A stretch of 64,000 bases of DNA from Pseudomonas serbica (GCF_028823535.1 NZ_JAQIYM010000014.1:146802-210801), one strand, 5' to 3'; positions 16,412 through 25,900 are shown, counted from the stretch's first letter. The notes: generated by a model not told the origin, from the sequence alone. Numbers and translations are program-made.

Positions 16412-17932
16412 ATGACCCTGCATCGCGTTGCTCGTGTCGACGATATACCCGAAGACCGTGGCCTGGAAGTCAGTGTCCAGGACAGCAAGATCCTCCTGCT
16501 GAAAGTCGGCGATCAAGTGCGCGCCTATCAAGGCGAATGCCCCCACGCCGGAGCGCCCCTGGCCGAAGGCGCGCTGTGCCATGGGCGGCTGACCTGTCCG
16601 TGGCACAAGGCGCAGTTTCGGATCGAGGACGGTGGGTTGTGTGAACCTCCCGCCCTGGACAGCCTCAAGCGCTATCCGCTTGAAGTGCGGGACGGAGAAG
16701 TCTGGGTGGGCGATCAGCCGCTGCGGGATGCCCATACGCCACCGGCCGATGACGAGCGCACCTTTGTGATCGTCGGTGCCGGCGCTGCTGGCACGGCGGC
16801 GGCATCGGCGCTGCGTGAGAAAGGTTTTGGAGGCCGAGTGCTGCTGATCGACCGCGAAACAGCGGGCTATGACCGCACGGTGCTGAGCAAATTCGTGATC
16901 GCCGGGCAAACCCCACCGGACGAAGTCCCGGCCCTGCGCGATGAAGCGTTCTATCGCGAGCAACGTATCGAACGGATCAACGCGCAAGTGACGAGCCTGG
17001 ACGCTGAAAACCGGGTATTGCAGTTGGCCAACGGCCAGTCACTCGAATATGACGCCGCGTTGCTGGCAACGGGAGGCAGCCCCAAGCCCCTGGAGCTACC
17101 CGGCGCCGAACTTGCGCAGGTATTCGTATTACGCTCCAGGGATCATGCCCGGCAGATTCTGGACAGCGCCAAACCCGGTCAGCGCGCGGTGATCATTGGC
17201 GACAGCTTCATCGCCATGGAGTCCGCTTCATCGCTGCGCCAATACGGTCTGGACGTCACGGTCCTGGCCCGGCAACCGGTGCCTTTCGCCAAACAGTTCG
17301 GCGAGACGGTGGGCAAGGCGATTCTCGCCCTGCACCAGGCCAACGGCGTGGTGTACCGCACGGCGGGCGAGGCAGTGCAGATAGAAGGAACGACGCGAGT
17401 CGAAGCGGTACGCCTGGATAATGATCAGCGTCTAGCGGCAGACCTGGTACTGGTCGGAATTGGTGTCACCCCGGCGACCTCGGCGTTTGCCGATCTGCCG
17501 AAGGAAAAGGACCAGTCGCTGCTGGTCGATGGCGGGATGCGCGTAGCCGATGGCCTTTGGGCTGCTGGTGATATCGCCACTTTCCCGCTCAACGGTCATC
17601 CGCAACGCATCGAACACTGGCGCCTAGCCCAACAGCAGGCACGGATTGCCGCGGCGAATATGCTCGGTGGCGATGAGCATTACCTCGACGTACCGTATTT
17701 CTGGACCTGGCACTTTGGCAAGAACTACGACTACCTCGGCCACGTCGAAGCGTGGGATGAAGTGGAGTTCAAAGGTGATCCATTCAATCCGCCCTTCATC
17801 GGTCTGTTCGGTAAAAACGGCGTGGTGATGGCGGCCGTGGCCTGTGACGAAGAGCGCACGATGGCAATGCTTGCCGAACGAATGAAACAGCCGTTACCTG
17901 TGGACGAAGCATGGCGGTTGATTCGCGGTTGA
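16412..17932 (+). CDS. Rieske-FAD pyridine nucleotide-disulfide-family reductase (AIF-like)
   Basis: 506 residues from an ATG preceded by GGAGAG. The first about 100 residues are a Rieske [2Fe-2S] domain (ECPHAGAPL and TCPWHKAQF supply Cys-His pairs). The rest is an FAD/NAD(P)H reductase with two dinucleotide folds (VIVGAGAAGTAAA; second near RAVIIGDSFIAMESA) and the FAD-binding GLWAAGDIATF. This fusion resembles AIFM3-type and dioxygenase ferredoxin reductases. No oxygenase gene is adjacent, so the electron acceptor is unknown. Confidence 0.9.
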   Translation: MTLHRVARVDDIPEDRGLEVSVQDSKILLLKVGDQVRAYQGECPHAGAPLAEGALCHGRLTCPWHKAQFRIEDGGLCEPPALDSLKRYPLEVRDGEVWVGDQPLRDAHTPPADDERTFVIVGAGAAGTAAASALREKGFGGRVLLIDRETAGYDRTVLSKFVIAGQTPPDEVPALRDEAFYREQRIERINAQVTSLDAENRVLQLANGQSLEYDAALLATGGSPKPLELPGAELAQVFVLRSRDHARQILDSAKPGQRAVIIGDSFIAMESASSLRQYGLDVTVLARQPVPFAKQFGETVGKAILALHQANGVVYRTAGEAVQIEGTTRVEAVRLDNDQRLAADLVLVGIGVTPATSAFADLPKEKDQSLLVDGGMRVADGLWAAGDIATFPLNGHPQRIEHWRLAQQQARIAAANMLGGDEHYLDVPYFWTWHFGKNYDYLGHVEAWDEVEFKGDPFNPPFIGLFGKNGVVMAAVACDEERTMAMLAERMKQPLPVDEAWRLIRG

Positions 17933-17940
17933 AACGGACC

Positions 17941-18012
17941 CGTAGGAGCCCGGCTCGCCGTCGAAGGCGATTTCAAAGACGCCTTCGCCGGCAAGCCGGG
18001 CTCCTACAGGGG
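17941..18012. repeat. REP pair, CGTAGGAGCCCGG type
   Basis: Inverted REP units (GTAGGAGCCCGGCTCGCCG and CGGCAAGCCGGGCTCCTAC) face each other between two convergent genes. An inner CGAAGGCG/CGCCTTCG pairing extends the structure. Confidence 0.8.
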
Positions 18013-18016
18013 ACGG

Positions 18017-19528
18017 TTATGGCTCTTGGACTAAGCCAGGATTACCGAACTTGCTCATCAAGAAACTGACGAACTCTTCGACGGTCATTTTCTGGCCGTT
18101 GAACTCCACCTGGTTATTGGCGTAGTGCAGTTGGCTGACAACGTTGTTGTTGTCCAGTTTTGCCAGTTGCGAGCCGACCGCCATGCTGCTGAACATGTCG
18201 GCGGTGGCGGTGGCCTGATCGGCAATGAGCTTGGCGTCGGTCTGACCGTCGATTTGCGACTGTACGGTGAGCAGGTCGACCAGCATCGGTTTCGACACTT
18301 TCAAATTGACGTCCAGCAGCGCGATCATCTGGCGGACCAACTGGTCGGCCGGCAGGTCGATCGATTGCGGCTTGGTCAGGTCCAGCACCAGGTTGGCGCG
18401 GCTTTCGCCATTGGCGGTGTTGAACGACAGGTTCTCCAGGGCCACCTGCGGGCCAGCCGCCAGCAATTGCTCCAGGCCGTTTTTAAGCTGCGCTTCTTCT
18501 GCTTCGGTCAAGTTCAGCTCGGGGACCGGTTGACCGGCCTCGACAGCTTCGGCGGCGACCTGCTCATAGGGCTGCAATTTAGTCTGGTAGATCTGCATCA
18601 ACGACAACGTCGCCGGGATGTCGAGGTTCTTCAGGCTCATGGCCAGTTGGGCAGAACCCACGGCCTTGCCGTTCAGGGACACTTCGGCAATCTTGTAATC
18701 GGCGCGCCCGGAAGCACTGCTACCTGATTCCTCGGTATGGTTCTTCATTTCGAAATTCTTGAAGCCCAGTACCGACTGCTTGGGACCAAAGGTGGTTTTG
18801 CTGTTGCTCAGCTCGACGGTGTTATCGCCGGTGTAATAACCGTAGGTGCTTTTTGCCAGGTTGCTGGCCAGGGTAAGACCACTCAACTCGACCTGCACAG
18901 GTGTCTGGTCTTCGGCAACGGTGGTCAGCTTCAGGCTGTCCATGTAACCGTCGGCCTTGACCTTCTGTGCCTGGGCACTGGCCGCTACGTCAACTTTCAA
19001 GCCGGAAAACTTCAGGCTGGACTTGTCATCCAGTGCCGTTTCCAGCGGCAGCAATTCAAGCGTGCCATTGGTGGAGTTGTCGTAGCCAATGTTGACCACA
19101 CCCTTGAGTGGTGAAGCGTCCTTGGTGGCGGCGAACCATTTTTCCGTGATCGGGGTCTTTTCCAGTTCGTAGTGACTGGTAGCCATGACCGGCAACCACT
19201 TCAGCGACACCAGGCGCGAGAACGGCAGCGGGCCGTGTTCAATGTGATCGACAAACAGCAACTCGACCGGGGCCTCGCCGAACATCTCGCCCTCACCCTT
19301 GAGGCGGTAATGCGCCGTGCTGCTGAATACATGGCGTTCCAGGGATACCAGCTCCAGCGAGGCGGTGCCTTTGTATCCGACCATGGCGGCCTGCAATTGC
19401 TTGTTGGCATCCGCCAGGGAGGTGTTGAGCACACCTTCGATCTTGGTGCCGGTGAACCAGGCGCCGCCGGCGCTGATTGCACCCATGGCGACAACGATTC
19501 CCAGGAGCACGCCTGCTGATTTATTCAT
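18017..19528 (-). CDS. DUF945 (YdgA-like) family protein
   Basis: 503 residues from the ATG at 19526-19528, with an N-terminal membrane anchor (SAGVLLGIVVAMGAISAGGAWF) followed by a large, mostly beta periplasmic domain. The pattern, with repeated VELSGLTLASNLAK-type blocks and a C-terminal VEEFVSFLMSKFG, matches the YdgA/DUF945 family. Its function is unknown. A TTG five codons upstream is an alternative start. Confidence 0.85.
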   Translation of the reverse strand: MNKSAGVLLGIVVAMGAISAGGAWFTGTKIEGVLNTSLADANKQLQAAMVGYKGTASLELVSLERHVFSSTAHYRLKGEGEMFGEAPVELLFVDHIEHGPLPFSRLVSLKWLPVMATSHYELEKTPITEKWFAATKDASPLKGVVNIGYDNSTNGTLELLPLETALDDKSSLKFSGLKVDVAASAQAQKVKADGYMDSLKLTTVAEDQTPVQVELSGLTLASNLAKSTYGYYTGDNTVELSNSKTTFGPKQSVLGFKNFEMKNHTEESGSSASGRADYKIAEVSLNGKAVGSAQLAMSLKNLDIPATLSLMQIYQTKLQPYEQVAAEAVEAGQPVPELNLTEAEEAQLKNGLEQLLAAGPQVALENLSFNTANGESRANLVLDLTKPQSIDLPADQLVRQMIALLDVNLKVSKPMLVDLLTVQSQIDGQTDAKLIADQATATADMFSSMAVGSQLAKLDNNNVVSQLHYANNQVEFNGQKMTVEEFVSFLMSKFGNPGLVQEP

Positions 19529-19690
19529 GAATGACCCGTTCAATGTCCGTTGTTGAAGGTGTGGTCGTCTTCCCTGGACCCATGACGGGTTGCGGTCACG
19601 ACAGCGCTGAAAGTGGGGTGCAGGTTAGCATCAGGCGCGATGGGTGGCCCAATGGTTAAGGGTGAAAAAGTGTCTTGGCGAATACAAGAC

Positions 19691-19762
19691 CGCCTTCGCT
19701 GGCAAGCCAGCTCCTACAAGGATCACCTCATACCTGTAGGAGCTGGCTTGCCAGCGAAGGCG
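19691..19762. repeat. REP palindrome with 28-bp perfect arms
   Basis: Arms at 19691-19718 and 19735-19762 are exact reverse complements (outer ends CGCCTTCGCTGGC / GCCAGCGAAGGCG) around a 16-bp spacer. It belongs to the same family as 7541-7622 and is the most perfect copy in the window. It lies just beyond the 3' end of the 19783-20418 gene. Confidence 0.88.
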
Positions 19763-19782
19763 TCAGTCCTGCCAACACGGAA

Positions 19783-20418
19783 TCAGGAATACTGAACCTC
19801 GATCTCATCAAGCTGATGATCAAAGGTTTTGAGCCGCGCCGTCCACGTATAGATCAGCACTTCGAAATCCCGGTTGATCACCGCCCCACCCGTCACTTCC
19901 CCGCGCGGGTCGCAGAAGTCCAGCTGATAGCGCTCGCGAGCCATGGCGGTGGCGACGTCAGCCAATTCGCGGGCATTGTTGAGCCAGTGGCGACCGTCGT
20001 CAGCCACTTGTTTGTCCAGCTCGAGGCATTGCTTTTTCAGGGTCTCGAGGCTTTTTTCCAGCGGCGTGCCCGTGAGCTCCCCCATGACTTCCTGGAAGGT
20101 CCTGCCCGGTTGCCAATAGCTGCCCCAAAAATAACGATCGAAGACCGATTCGACACGCCGTAGCGCCACCTTGGTGTCCCAGATCATCACCAGGGTCTTG
20201 CCTTGTTCAAGCTGTCTTTTTTTGGTTCGCTGCCCTTGGACCGTGGCCCAGGCCACCACCGAAATGGACATCGCGGCTATCAACAGGGCGGCACTGTCGA
20301 GGAACGTCAGCGCCGTGTCGATCTGGTTAGCCAGCATGATGCCGTAGAAATAGGTGCCCGTGAGCAGCACTAACGCCACCACGGCGCACCAGAAGCCGAG
20401 AGCATAAGGGTTTTTCAT
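19783..20418 (-). CDS. Two-span inner-membrane protein of unknown function
   Basis: 211 residues from the ATG at 20416-20418, which has GGGGAAA upstream. Two membrane spans near the N-terminus (about 8-28 and 40-60) are followed by a cytoplasmic, largely helical domain with a Lys/Arg patch right after the second span (GQRTKKRQLEQGK). I do not recognise a family. It stands alone between the pump operon and the DUF945 gene. Confidence 0.75.
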   Translation of the reverse strand: MKNPYALGFWCAVVALVLLTGTYFYGIMLANQIDTALTFLDSAALLIAAMSISVVAWATVQGQRTKKRQLEQGKTLVMIWDTKVALRRVESVFDRYFWGSYWQPGRTFQEVMGELTGTPLEKSLETLKKQCLELDKQVADDGRHWLNNARELADVATAMARERYQLDFCDPRGEVTGGAVINRDFEVLIYTWTARLKTFDHQLDEIEVQYS

Positions 20419-20511
20419 TATTGGTTTCCCCATGACCTGCGCGAGCCTTGTGCGAATCGAGGGCGCTTTTGCAGGAACGCCCTTTCAACACTTCAAAGCA
20501 TAGCAACGGCC

Positions 20512-21960
20512 TCAGGGTTTGCTGGAGTTCGACGCTTGCGTTCGTCCGCTTTCCCAACCGCCACCCAAGGCGAGGAACAAATCGATCTGGCTGATGGCAA
20601 CCTGAGTGTTGGCGGCGGCCAGTTGCGCGGTGACGTCGGTGTAAGTGCGTGTCGCCTGCAGGTCCGCCAGGAAAGACGCACGACCGGCCTGGAAGAAGCG
20701 ATGGGTCTGGTCTGCGGCCAGTTTCGCCGACTGCTCGGCGTCCGCCAGGGCCTCGCGGCGTTGCAGCAAGGCGGAGTACTGGGCCAGGCCGGTCTGGGTT
20801 TCACGAATTGCGTTGAGTACCACGCCATCGAAGTGCGCCAGCGTGGCCTGGGTGACTGCCTCGGCCTCACGAATTCGTGCTCGAGCGCCGTTGGTCGGCA
20901 CGTTCCAGGTCAGCGACGGGCCGAACCCCCAACGGTTGGTGGAGGGTTCGCCAAGGTTCTCCAGGATACCAACCGTACCGATGGTCGCGCCGATGCGGAT
21001 GTCCGGGTACAGCTCACCGGTGGCAACACCGATACCAGCGGTCGCGGCCGCCAGTCGCCGTTCGGCCTGGCGGATGTCGGGACGGCGCTTGAGCAGCGAT
21101 GCACCATCACCCACCGGCAACAATTGCGCAATTTTTGGCAGTTCGGCGCAGCTATCGGTGCCGGCCGGTAATTGATCCAGCGGTTTGGCCAGCAGCATCG
21201 ACAGGCGGAACAGCCCAGCCTGGCGCGCAGCTTCATAGCGCGGCATGTCGGCGCGCAAGGATTTGAACTGGGTTTGCGAACGGGTGACCTGGGTTTCGTC
21301 ACCACGCCCGGCATCGCGCAAACGCTGGATGAGTGTGGTGCTCTGGGCTTGCAGGTCGAGTGAGTGCTGGGCGATTTCCCGCTCTTCGTTGGCCGCGCAC
21401 ACTTGGGTATAAGCCCGGACCACATCGGCCACCAAGGTGATGCGCGCCGTATCGGCGGCCGCCTGGGTTGCGTCGGCATTGGCCCTGGCCGCTTCGATGC
21501 CGCGCTGCAAGGTGCCGAACAGGTCGAACTGATACGACGCACTGATGCCGATATCGCCAATGTTGGCCACCGGCACCTTTTCCGGAAGCAAGAACGCCTC
21601 ACCGGATTCCTGCAAGCGCTGGGCGCCCATCTTCACCCCACCGCTCCAGCCGCCCGCTGCCTCGGCCGCGTCGACCTGAGCACGCGCTCGCAGCAGGCTG
21701 GCGGCCGCTACGCGCAAATCAGTGTTGGAGGCCAAGGCCTGCTGTACCAACTGGTCGAGCCGCGGATCATGATACAGGCGCCACCAGTCGGCGGGCACCG
21801 GCGCCGAAACCACCGGTTTGCCGTTCACCGCCAGTTCGCCCTGCAGGTCTTCACGGTGGATCGCGGCTTCGTCCGGCAAGTGATAATCCGGACCGACCAT
21901 CTGACACGCCGACAGCAGCAAGCCTAATCCGGCGATCGCCAAACCAGAGGCCTTGCTCAT
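20512..21960 (-). CDS. Outer-membrane efflux lipoprotein (NodT/OprM family)
   Basis: 482 residues; a signal with lipobox LLLSAC is followed by two outer-membrane efflux protein repeats. MVGPDYHLP after the Cys is typical of the NodT branch. It forms the TolC-like exit duct for the pump encoded just upstream: its ATG overlaps the adaptor stop (21957-21960). It is the last gene of the MarR-FUSC-DUF1656-HlyD-OMF operon. Confidence 0.92.
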   Translation of the reverse strand: MSKASGLAIAGLGLLLSACQMVGPDYHLPDEAAIHREDLQGELAVNGKPVVSAPVPADWWRLYHDPRLDQLVQQALASNTDLRVAAASLLRARAQVDAAEAAGGWSGGVKMGAQRLQESGEAFLLPEKVPVANIGDIGISASYQFDLFGTLQRGIEAARANADATQAAADTARITLVADVVRAYTQVCAANEEREIAQHSLDLQAQSTTLIQRLRDAGRGDETQVTRSQTQFKSLRADMPRYEAARQAGLFRLSMLLAKPLDQLPAGTDSCAELPKIAQLLPVGDGASLLKRRPDIRQAERRLAAATAGIGVATGELYPDIRIGATIGTVGILENLGEPSTNRWGFGPSLTWNVPTNGARARIREAEAVTQATLAHFDGVVLNAIRETQTGLAQYSALLQRREALADAEQSAKLAADQTHRFFQAGRASFLADLQATRTYTDVTAQLAAANTQVAISQIDLFLALGGGWESGRTQASNSSKP

Positions 21961-22844
21961 TGCGCGAGCTCCCGGTGCTGGTCGTCGATGATCGAGACCG
22001 TGGCGGTGCGCCCGGCAATCATGCGGAAATCCTCAGGGACATCATCAAAGGCGATACGCACCGGAATCCGCTGGGCCAAGCGCACCCAACTGAAGGCCGG
22101 GTTGACGTTGGGCAGCAGGTTGTTGCCACTGGTGCGGTCGCGGTCTTCGATGCCGGCGACGATGCTTTCCACATGGCCGCGCAGCCGCGCGTTGTCGCCG
22201 ATCACCCGGATGTCGACGCTTTGGCCGATATGGATGCCGTTGAGCTTGGTTTCTTCGAAATAGCCGTCGATATGGAAAGAATTGCTGTCCACGACCGACA
22301 ACACCGGCCGCCCGGCACTGACGAACTCCTGTGCGCGCGGCGCCCGGTCGTTGACGTAGCCGTCCACGGGGCTGCGGATCACCGAGCGATCGAGGTTCAG
22401 CTGCGCGCTGTCTACAGCGACCTGCGCTTCCATCAACGCCACCTGGGCGCGGGCTACCCGTGACTGGCTTTCTTCCAGTTGCTCGCCCGGCACCAGATTG
22501 CCCAGGCCCTTGTTGCGCTTGGCTTCGCGCTGGGCCTGGGCCAACGTTTCCTCGCGGTCGGCGACCGCCGCTTTCGCCTGGCGCAGGGCCAGCTTGAAGC
22601 GGTCCTGGTCGATGTTGAACAGCACCTGGCCGCGCTTGACCCACTGGTTGTCGCGCACTTGCACTTGCTGGATCAGCCCGGATACGTCCGGCGCGATCTG
22701 CACGATGTCGGCACGGATGTGCCCGTCGCGGGTCCAGGGCGCGAACATGTAGTACATCACCATGCGCCAGACCACGACCACGGCGAAGGTGACGATCAGC
22801 AGGGTCAGGACTACGCGACCGAGGGTTAAAAACGGTTTTTTCAT
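21957..22844 (-). CDS. HlyD-family periplasmic adaptor (AaeA-like)
   Basis: 295 residues: an N-terminal membrane anchor (LTLLIVTFAVVVVWRMVMYYMF), a biotinyl-lipoyl half-motif (IAPDVSGLIQQVQVRDNQWVKRGQVLF), a coiled-coil hairpin (about 80-150), and the second half with beta-barrel (SPVDGYVNDRA). AaeA-type adaptors couple the FUSC pump AaeB to an outer-membrane duct. It overlaps both neighbours by 4 bp, so it is translationally coupled. Confidence 0.92.
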   Translation of the reverse strand: MKKPFLTLGRVVLTLLIVTFAVVVVWRMVMYYMFAPWTRDGHIRADIVQIAPDVSGLIQQVQVRDNQWVKRGQVLFNIDQDRFKLALRQAKAAVADREETLAQAQREAKRNKGLGNLVPGEQLEESQSRVARAQVALMEAQVAVDSAQLNLDRSVIRSPVDGYVNDRAPRAQEFVSAGRPVLSVVDSNSFHIDGYFEETKLNGIHIGQSVDIRVIGDNARLRGHVESIVAGIEDRDRTSGNNLLPNVNPAFSWVRLAQRIPVRIAFDDVPEDFRMIAGRTATVSIIDDQHRELAQ

Positions 22845-23050
22845 GTCATCAGGTATCGACTGAGTGAGTCCACGGCGCCAAGCAGCAGGGCGTAGAGGGC
22901 CACGTTGAACAATGCCCGGTGCCAGACCAGACGGTAAAAGTGCAGGCGCGTCAGCACCCCGTGCACCAACAGGTACAACACATAGGTAATGCCCATCAGC
23001 ACCAGCAGCGTGGGCAGGAACACCCCGCTGATATCCAGGTCACCGATCAT
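22841..23050 (-). CDS. DUF1656 small membrane protein (AaeX-like)
   Basis: 69 residues with two membrane spans (FLPTLLVLMGITYVLYLLV and ALFNVALYALLLGAVDSL). The DUF1656 family is almost always encoded between the FUSC transporter and the HlyD adaptor, exactly as here with 4-bp overlaps on both sides. It is probably an accessory subunit of the exporter. Confidence 0.9.
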   Translation of the reverse strand: MIGDLDISGVFLPTLLVLMGITYVLYLLVHGVLTRLHFYRLVWHRALFNVALYALLLGAVDSLSRYLMT

Positions 23051-25119
23051 AAAGGCGCTCCATCGATGCCATGGGGAAGCGGTTCTTCGGGCTCGGCAGA
23101 ACCGACGAATTCGACACCGGGCAACAACGCCAGGCGCAAGCCACTCAAGGCGTGCAGCAGGTGCAGTCGGGTTTGCTCGTCCGGCGCGCCGGCCAATGCC
23201 CGACGGGTACGGTCGAGGGTCATCAGCAACGGGCTCGGCGCCGGCAGGCGTTCGCCAGCCTTGAGGCAGGCCCTGAAGTATTCGCCAACCTCGGCAACCA
23301 CCTGATGCAGCAACGCTTGCGGTGCACCCTGAACCCGCGGCGTGTAGGCCAATAGGTCCAGCAGGTTCAGCGCCACACGTACCTCGCGCAAGGCGATGCC
23401 GGTGTCCTGGCCGATTACGGCCAGGCGCGGCAAATGCTGCATCAGGCGATCCAGTACCTGCACGCCCAGGCGTCGGTGATCGGCCAGACTCGCCGGCTCG
23501 GTGAGGCTGACAATGTCGCGCCAGGCGAAACGGGTCAGGCGCTTGGCCGCCAGCTCAGCACCGAACGGCCGGGCGATCAGGGTCCAGACGAAGGCGAACA
23601 GCAAGCCGACGGGGCCTGCCAGGTTGGAGTTGGCGAAGCTGAGGAAGTCCGCGTCGTAGGCGCCCTGGATACTGATGAACGATGAAGTGTTGACCAGGGT
23701 CAGCAACATGCCCAGATAGAACTGCGGCTTGACCGTCAGGGTCCCGATGCAAATGAACGGCACGGCGAAAGCCAGCACCAGCATCGGGAAGTCATGCAGG
23801 TTGGGCAGGACCAGAAACAGGTAGAGGCTGGCGAACACCACCGACATCGCCGTCCAGAAAAAGAACCGGTAGATCTGCGGTGCCGGGTCGTCCATCGAGG
23901 CGAAGAAGCTGCACGCCACGGCCGCCAGGATCACTGCACTGCCGCCATCGGTCCAGCCCAGCAGAATCCACAGCACCGAGGCGACAATGATCGCAGCGAC
24001 AGTGGAGGCGGCGGAGTAGAACATCAGGCCACGATCCAGAAAGGGGGTCAGGCGCCCCAGACGCCAATGCCGATAAACCGCGCGCCAACTGTCCTGGCTT
24101 TCGCACTGGATCGCGTGTTGCAGGCTGCGGCAGTCCTGCCACAAATCGACCCATTCGCCGAGGCGATAAATGGCGTTGGAGAACAGCAGTTGCTTGCGAT
24201 CACCCAGCTCTTCGGCGCTGGGTTGCAGCGCTTCAAGCTGGTCTTTTAGCGCTTGCCAGCGCCCGATCTCGGCGTCTTTGTGCTCAAGCCATTCACTGGC
24301 GGCGGCGAGCAAGGGAGCGAACTTGTCCACCAGCTCGGGGGTGCGTCTTTCCAAGGCGTAGAGTGCATCGTCGAGGGCATCGATCACCGGCAACAGGTGA
24401 ATCATCCGCCCGCGCAACTCCTTGGTGTTGCGCACCGTTTGTGGGCGCGCGCCTTCGTGGGGCAACTGGCCGATCATCAGCTCCAGGGTATTGAACGTGG
24501 CAACCATCGAGGTGCGCAACGCGCTGACTTCGTCGGGCTGCACGTTGCGCCCGAGAAAGCGCGCGCTGTAGGTCGACGCGTCGGCAAACCATTTGCTCAC
24601 TGAGTCGTTGAATACCGGCGCCAGCCGTCGCGGCCAGAACATTGCGCCAACTACCGCAGCGACGGCGATGCCGAGGAAGATTTCTTCTGTGCGCGCTTCA
24701 GCCACGTCCCACACCGCCAACGGGTTATTCACCACCGGCAGGGCGATCAACGGCAAGGTGTAGCCGGCCAGCATCAAGGCGTAATTGTTGGCGGTGCGCA
24801 AATGCATGGACAGGAACAGCAACGTCCCGGTCCATAGCGCGATGACTACTACCAGCACATAAGGGCTCTGCACGAACATCGGCACGAACAGGACAGCCGC
24901 GGCGGCCCCCAGGAAAGTGCCGACCGCACGGTATAGCGCCTTGGAACTGGTCGGACCGACAAACGGGCTGGAAACGATGTACACCGTAGCCATCGCCCAA
25001 TATGGCCGCGGCATTTGCATGAGCAGGGCGATGTACAGCGCGATCATCGAAGCCGCGAAGGTGCGCACGCCGTAGAACCAATCCCGCGCCGAGGGCATGC
25101 CGGTAAAAAAGCCACTCAA
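23047..25119 (-). CDS. FUSC-family aromatic acid exporter (AaeB-like)
   Basis: 690 residues with two blocks of about five membrane helices (about 15-160 and 355-500) separated by cytoplasmic domains, the FUSC architecture. AaeB in E. coli exports p-hydroxybenzoate and related aromatic carboxylates, driven by the proton gradient. The arrangement with MarR, DUF1656, adaptor and outer-membrane gene supports the same job. The substrate is not readable from sequence. Confidence 0.9.
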   Translation of the reverse strand: MSGFFTGMPSARDWFYGVRTFAASMIALYIALLMQMPRPYWAMATVYIVSSPFVGPTSSKALYRAVGTFLGAAAAVLFVPMFVQSPYVLVVVIALWTGTLLFLSMHLRTANNYALMLAGYTLPLIALPVVNNPLAVWDVAEARTEEIFLGIAVAAVVGAMFWPRRLAPVFNDSVSKWFADASTYSARFLGRNVQPDEVSALRTSMVATFNTLELMIGQLPHEGARPQTVRNTKELRGRMIHLLPVIDALDDALYALERRTPELVDKFAPLLAAASEWLEHKDAEIGRWQALKDQLEALQPSAEELGDRKQLLFSNAIYRLGEWVDLWQDCRSLQHAIQCESQDSWRAVYRHWRLGRLTPFLDRGLMFYSAASTVAAIIVASVLWILLGWTDGGSAVILAAVACSFFASMDDPAPQIYRFFFWTAMSVVFASLYLFLVLPNLHDFPMLVLAFAVPFICIGTLTVKPQFYLGMLLTLVNTSSFISIQGAYDADFLSFANSNLAGPVGLLFAFVWTLIARPFGAELAAKRLTRFAWRDIVSLTEPASLADHRRLGVQVLDRLMQHLPRLAVIGQDTGIALREVRVALNLLDLLAYTPRVQGAPQALLHQVVAEVGEYFRACLKAGERLPAPSPLLMTLDRTRRALAGAPDEQTRLHLLHALSGLRLALLPGVEFVGSAEPEEPLPHGIDGAPL

Positions 25120-25583
25120 GGGTTGGCCACCGGCAAATGACTGGCCGACTCGAAGGCCTGCAACACGCGCAGCGTCGCTTCAAGGTCTCCCTCAGCAATC
25201 CCTTCGAGCACTTCATGACGCAGCCGCACCAACTCGACCTCAACGGCTTGCACCAGGGTGCGACCGGTATCGGTCAGGCTCAGGCATTTGGCGCGACGGT
25301 CCTGGGCGTCTTCGGTGCGGCAGACGTAGCCGCCCTGGCATAACTGATCGAGCAATCGCACCAGGGACGGGCTTTCCATCCCCGCCGCCTGCGCCACCGT
25401 CACCTGCCGCACACCCTCGCCCAGGCGCCCGATCATCAGCAGCGGGACGGCACAGGCTTCGGAAATTCCATAGTTGGCCAACGTGCTCTGGCAGATTTTT
25501 CGCCAATGCCGAGCGGCCACCACCATGGTGCTGCTGATGTTCATCTGGAGAACGTCGAGGGAATTCGGCACGAGGGAAAACAC
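25116..25583 (-). CDS. MarR-family transcriptional regulator of the efflux operon
   Basis: 155 residues with a winged helix (VTVAQAAGMESPSLVRLLDQLCQGGYVCRTEDAQDRRAKCLSLTDTGR) containing the MarR wing signature DRRAK. It is the first gene of the pump operon and overlaps the FUSC start by 4 bp. The frame begins with GTG at 25581-25583; an ATG 13 codons in (near 25544) is possible. A perfect palindrome immediately upstream suggests autorepression relieved by an aromatic ligand, as in related systems. Confidence 0.88.
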   Translation of the reverse strand: MFSLVPNSLDVLQMNISSTMVVAARHWRKICQSTLANYGISEACAVPLLMIGRLGEGVRQVTVAQAAGMESPSLVRLLDQLCQGGYVCRTEDAQDRRAKCLSLTDTGRTLVQAVEVELVRLRHEVLEGIAEGDLEATLRVLQAFESASHLPVANP

Positions 25584-25587
25584 ACAC

Positions 25588-25603
25588 TGTTAGTTTGCTA
25601 ACT
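25588..25603. promoter_or_regulatory. Probable MarR operator
   Basis: TGTTAG-TTTG-CTAACA-like palindrome: arms GTTAG (25589-25593) and CTAAC (25598-25602), extended by one pair. It lies just downstream of the predicted -10 and just upstream of the MarR start, the classic position for autorepression. Confidence 0.6.
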
Positions 25604-25606
25604 ATC

Positions 25607-25636
25607 AATATGCCATTGGAGGAGATTTTCAGTCAA
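25607..25636 (-). promoter_or_regulatory. Predicted sigma-70 promoter of the MarR-pump operon
   Basis: On the minus strand, TTGACT (25631-25636) and CATATT (25607-25612) are separated by 18 bp. Transcription would start within the palindrome at 25588-25603. The resulting transcript has a very short leader before the GTG start. Confidence 0.5.
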
Positions 25637-25654
25637 GTTTTGAAACAAATTGCT

Positions 25655-25900
25655 TTACGCCCCTCGCCCCTTCCTCAACAGCACATTCAACTGATCCACC
25701 ACCTCCGCCCAATCGGCATCATCCAGAATTTCATTGCGCAACAGATCCGCCTGACTCGAATTCCAGAAAAAAGCATCCGCCAGATGCAACTCGGGTTTGA
25801 GCGGCGAATGAGTGGCGATGAATTTGTCGATGCTCTCGGCGTCGTCGGGAAGGCCGAGTTGTTTGAACAGGGAGGGAAGGCTGTGGGTTGGGTTTTCCAT
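25655..25900 (-). CDS. DUF2789 family protein
   Basis: 81 residues from the ATG at 25898-25900, preceded by AGGAG (the frame extends 18 codons upstream without a good site). The sequence MENPTHSLPSLFKQLGLPDDAESIDKF matches the DUF2789 family, common in Pseudomonas and of unknown function. It converges on the efflux operon promoter region. Confidence 0.82.
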   Translation of the reverse strand: MENPTHSLPSLFKQLGLPDDAESIDKFIATHSPLKPELHLADAFFWNSSQADLLRNEILDDADWAEVVDQLNVLLRKGRGA

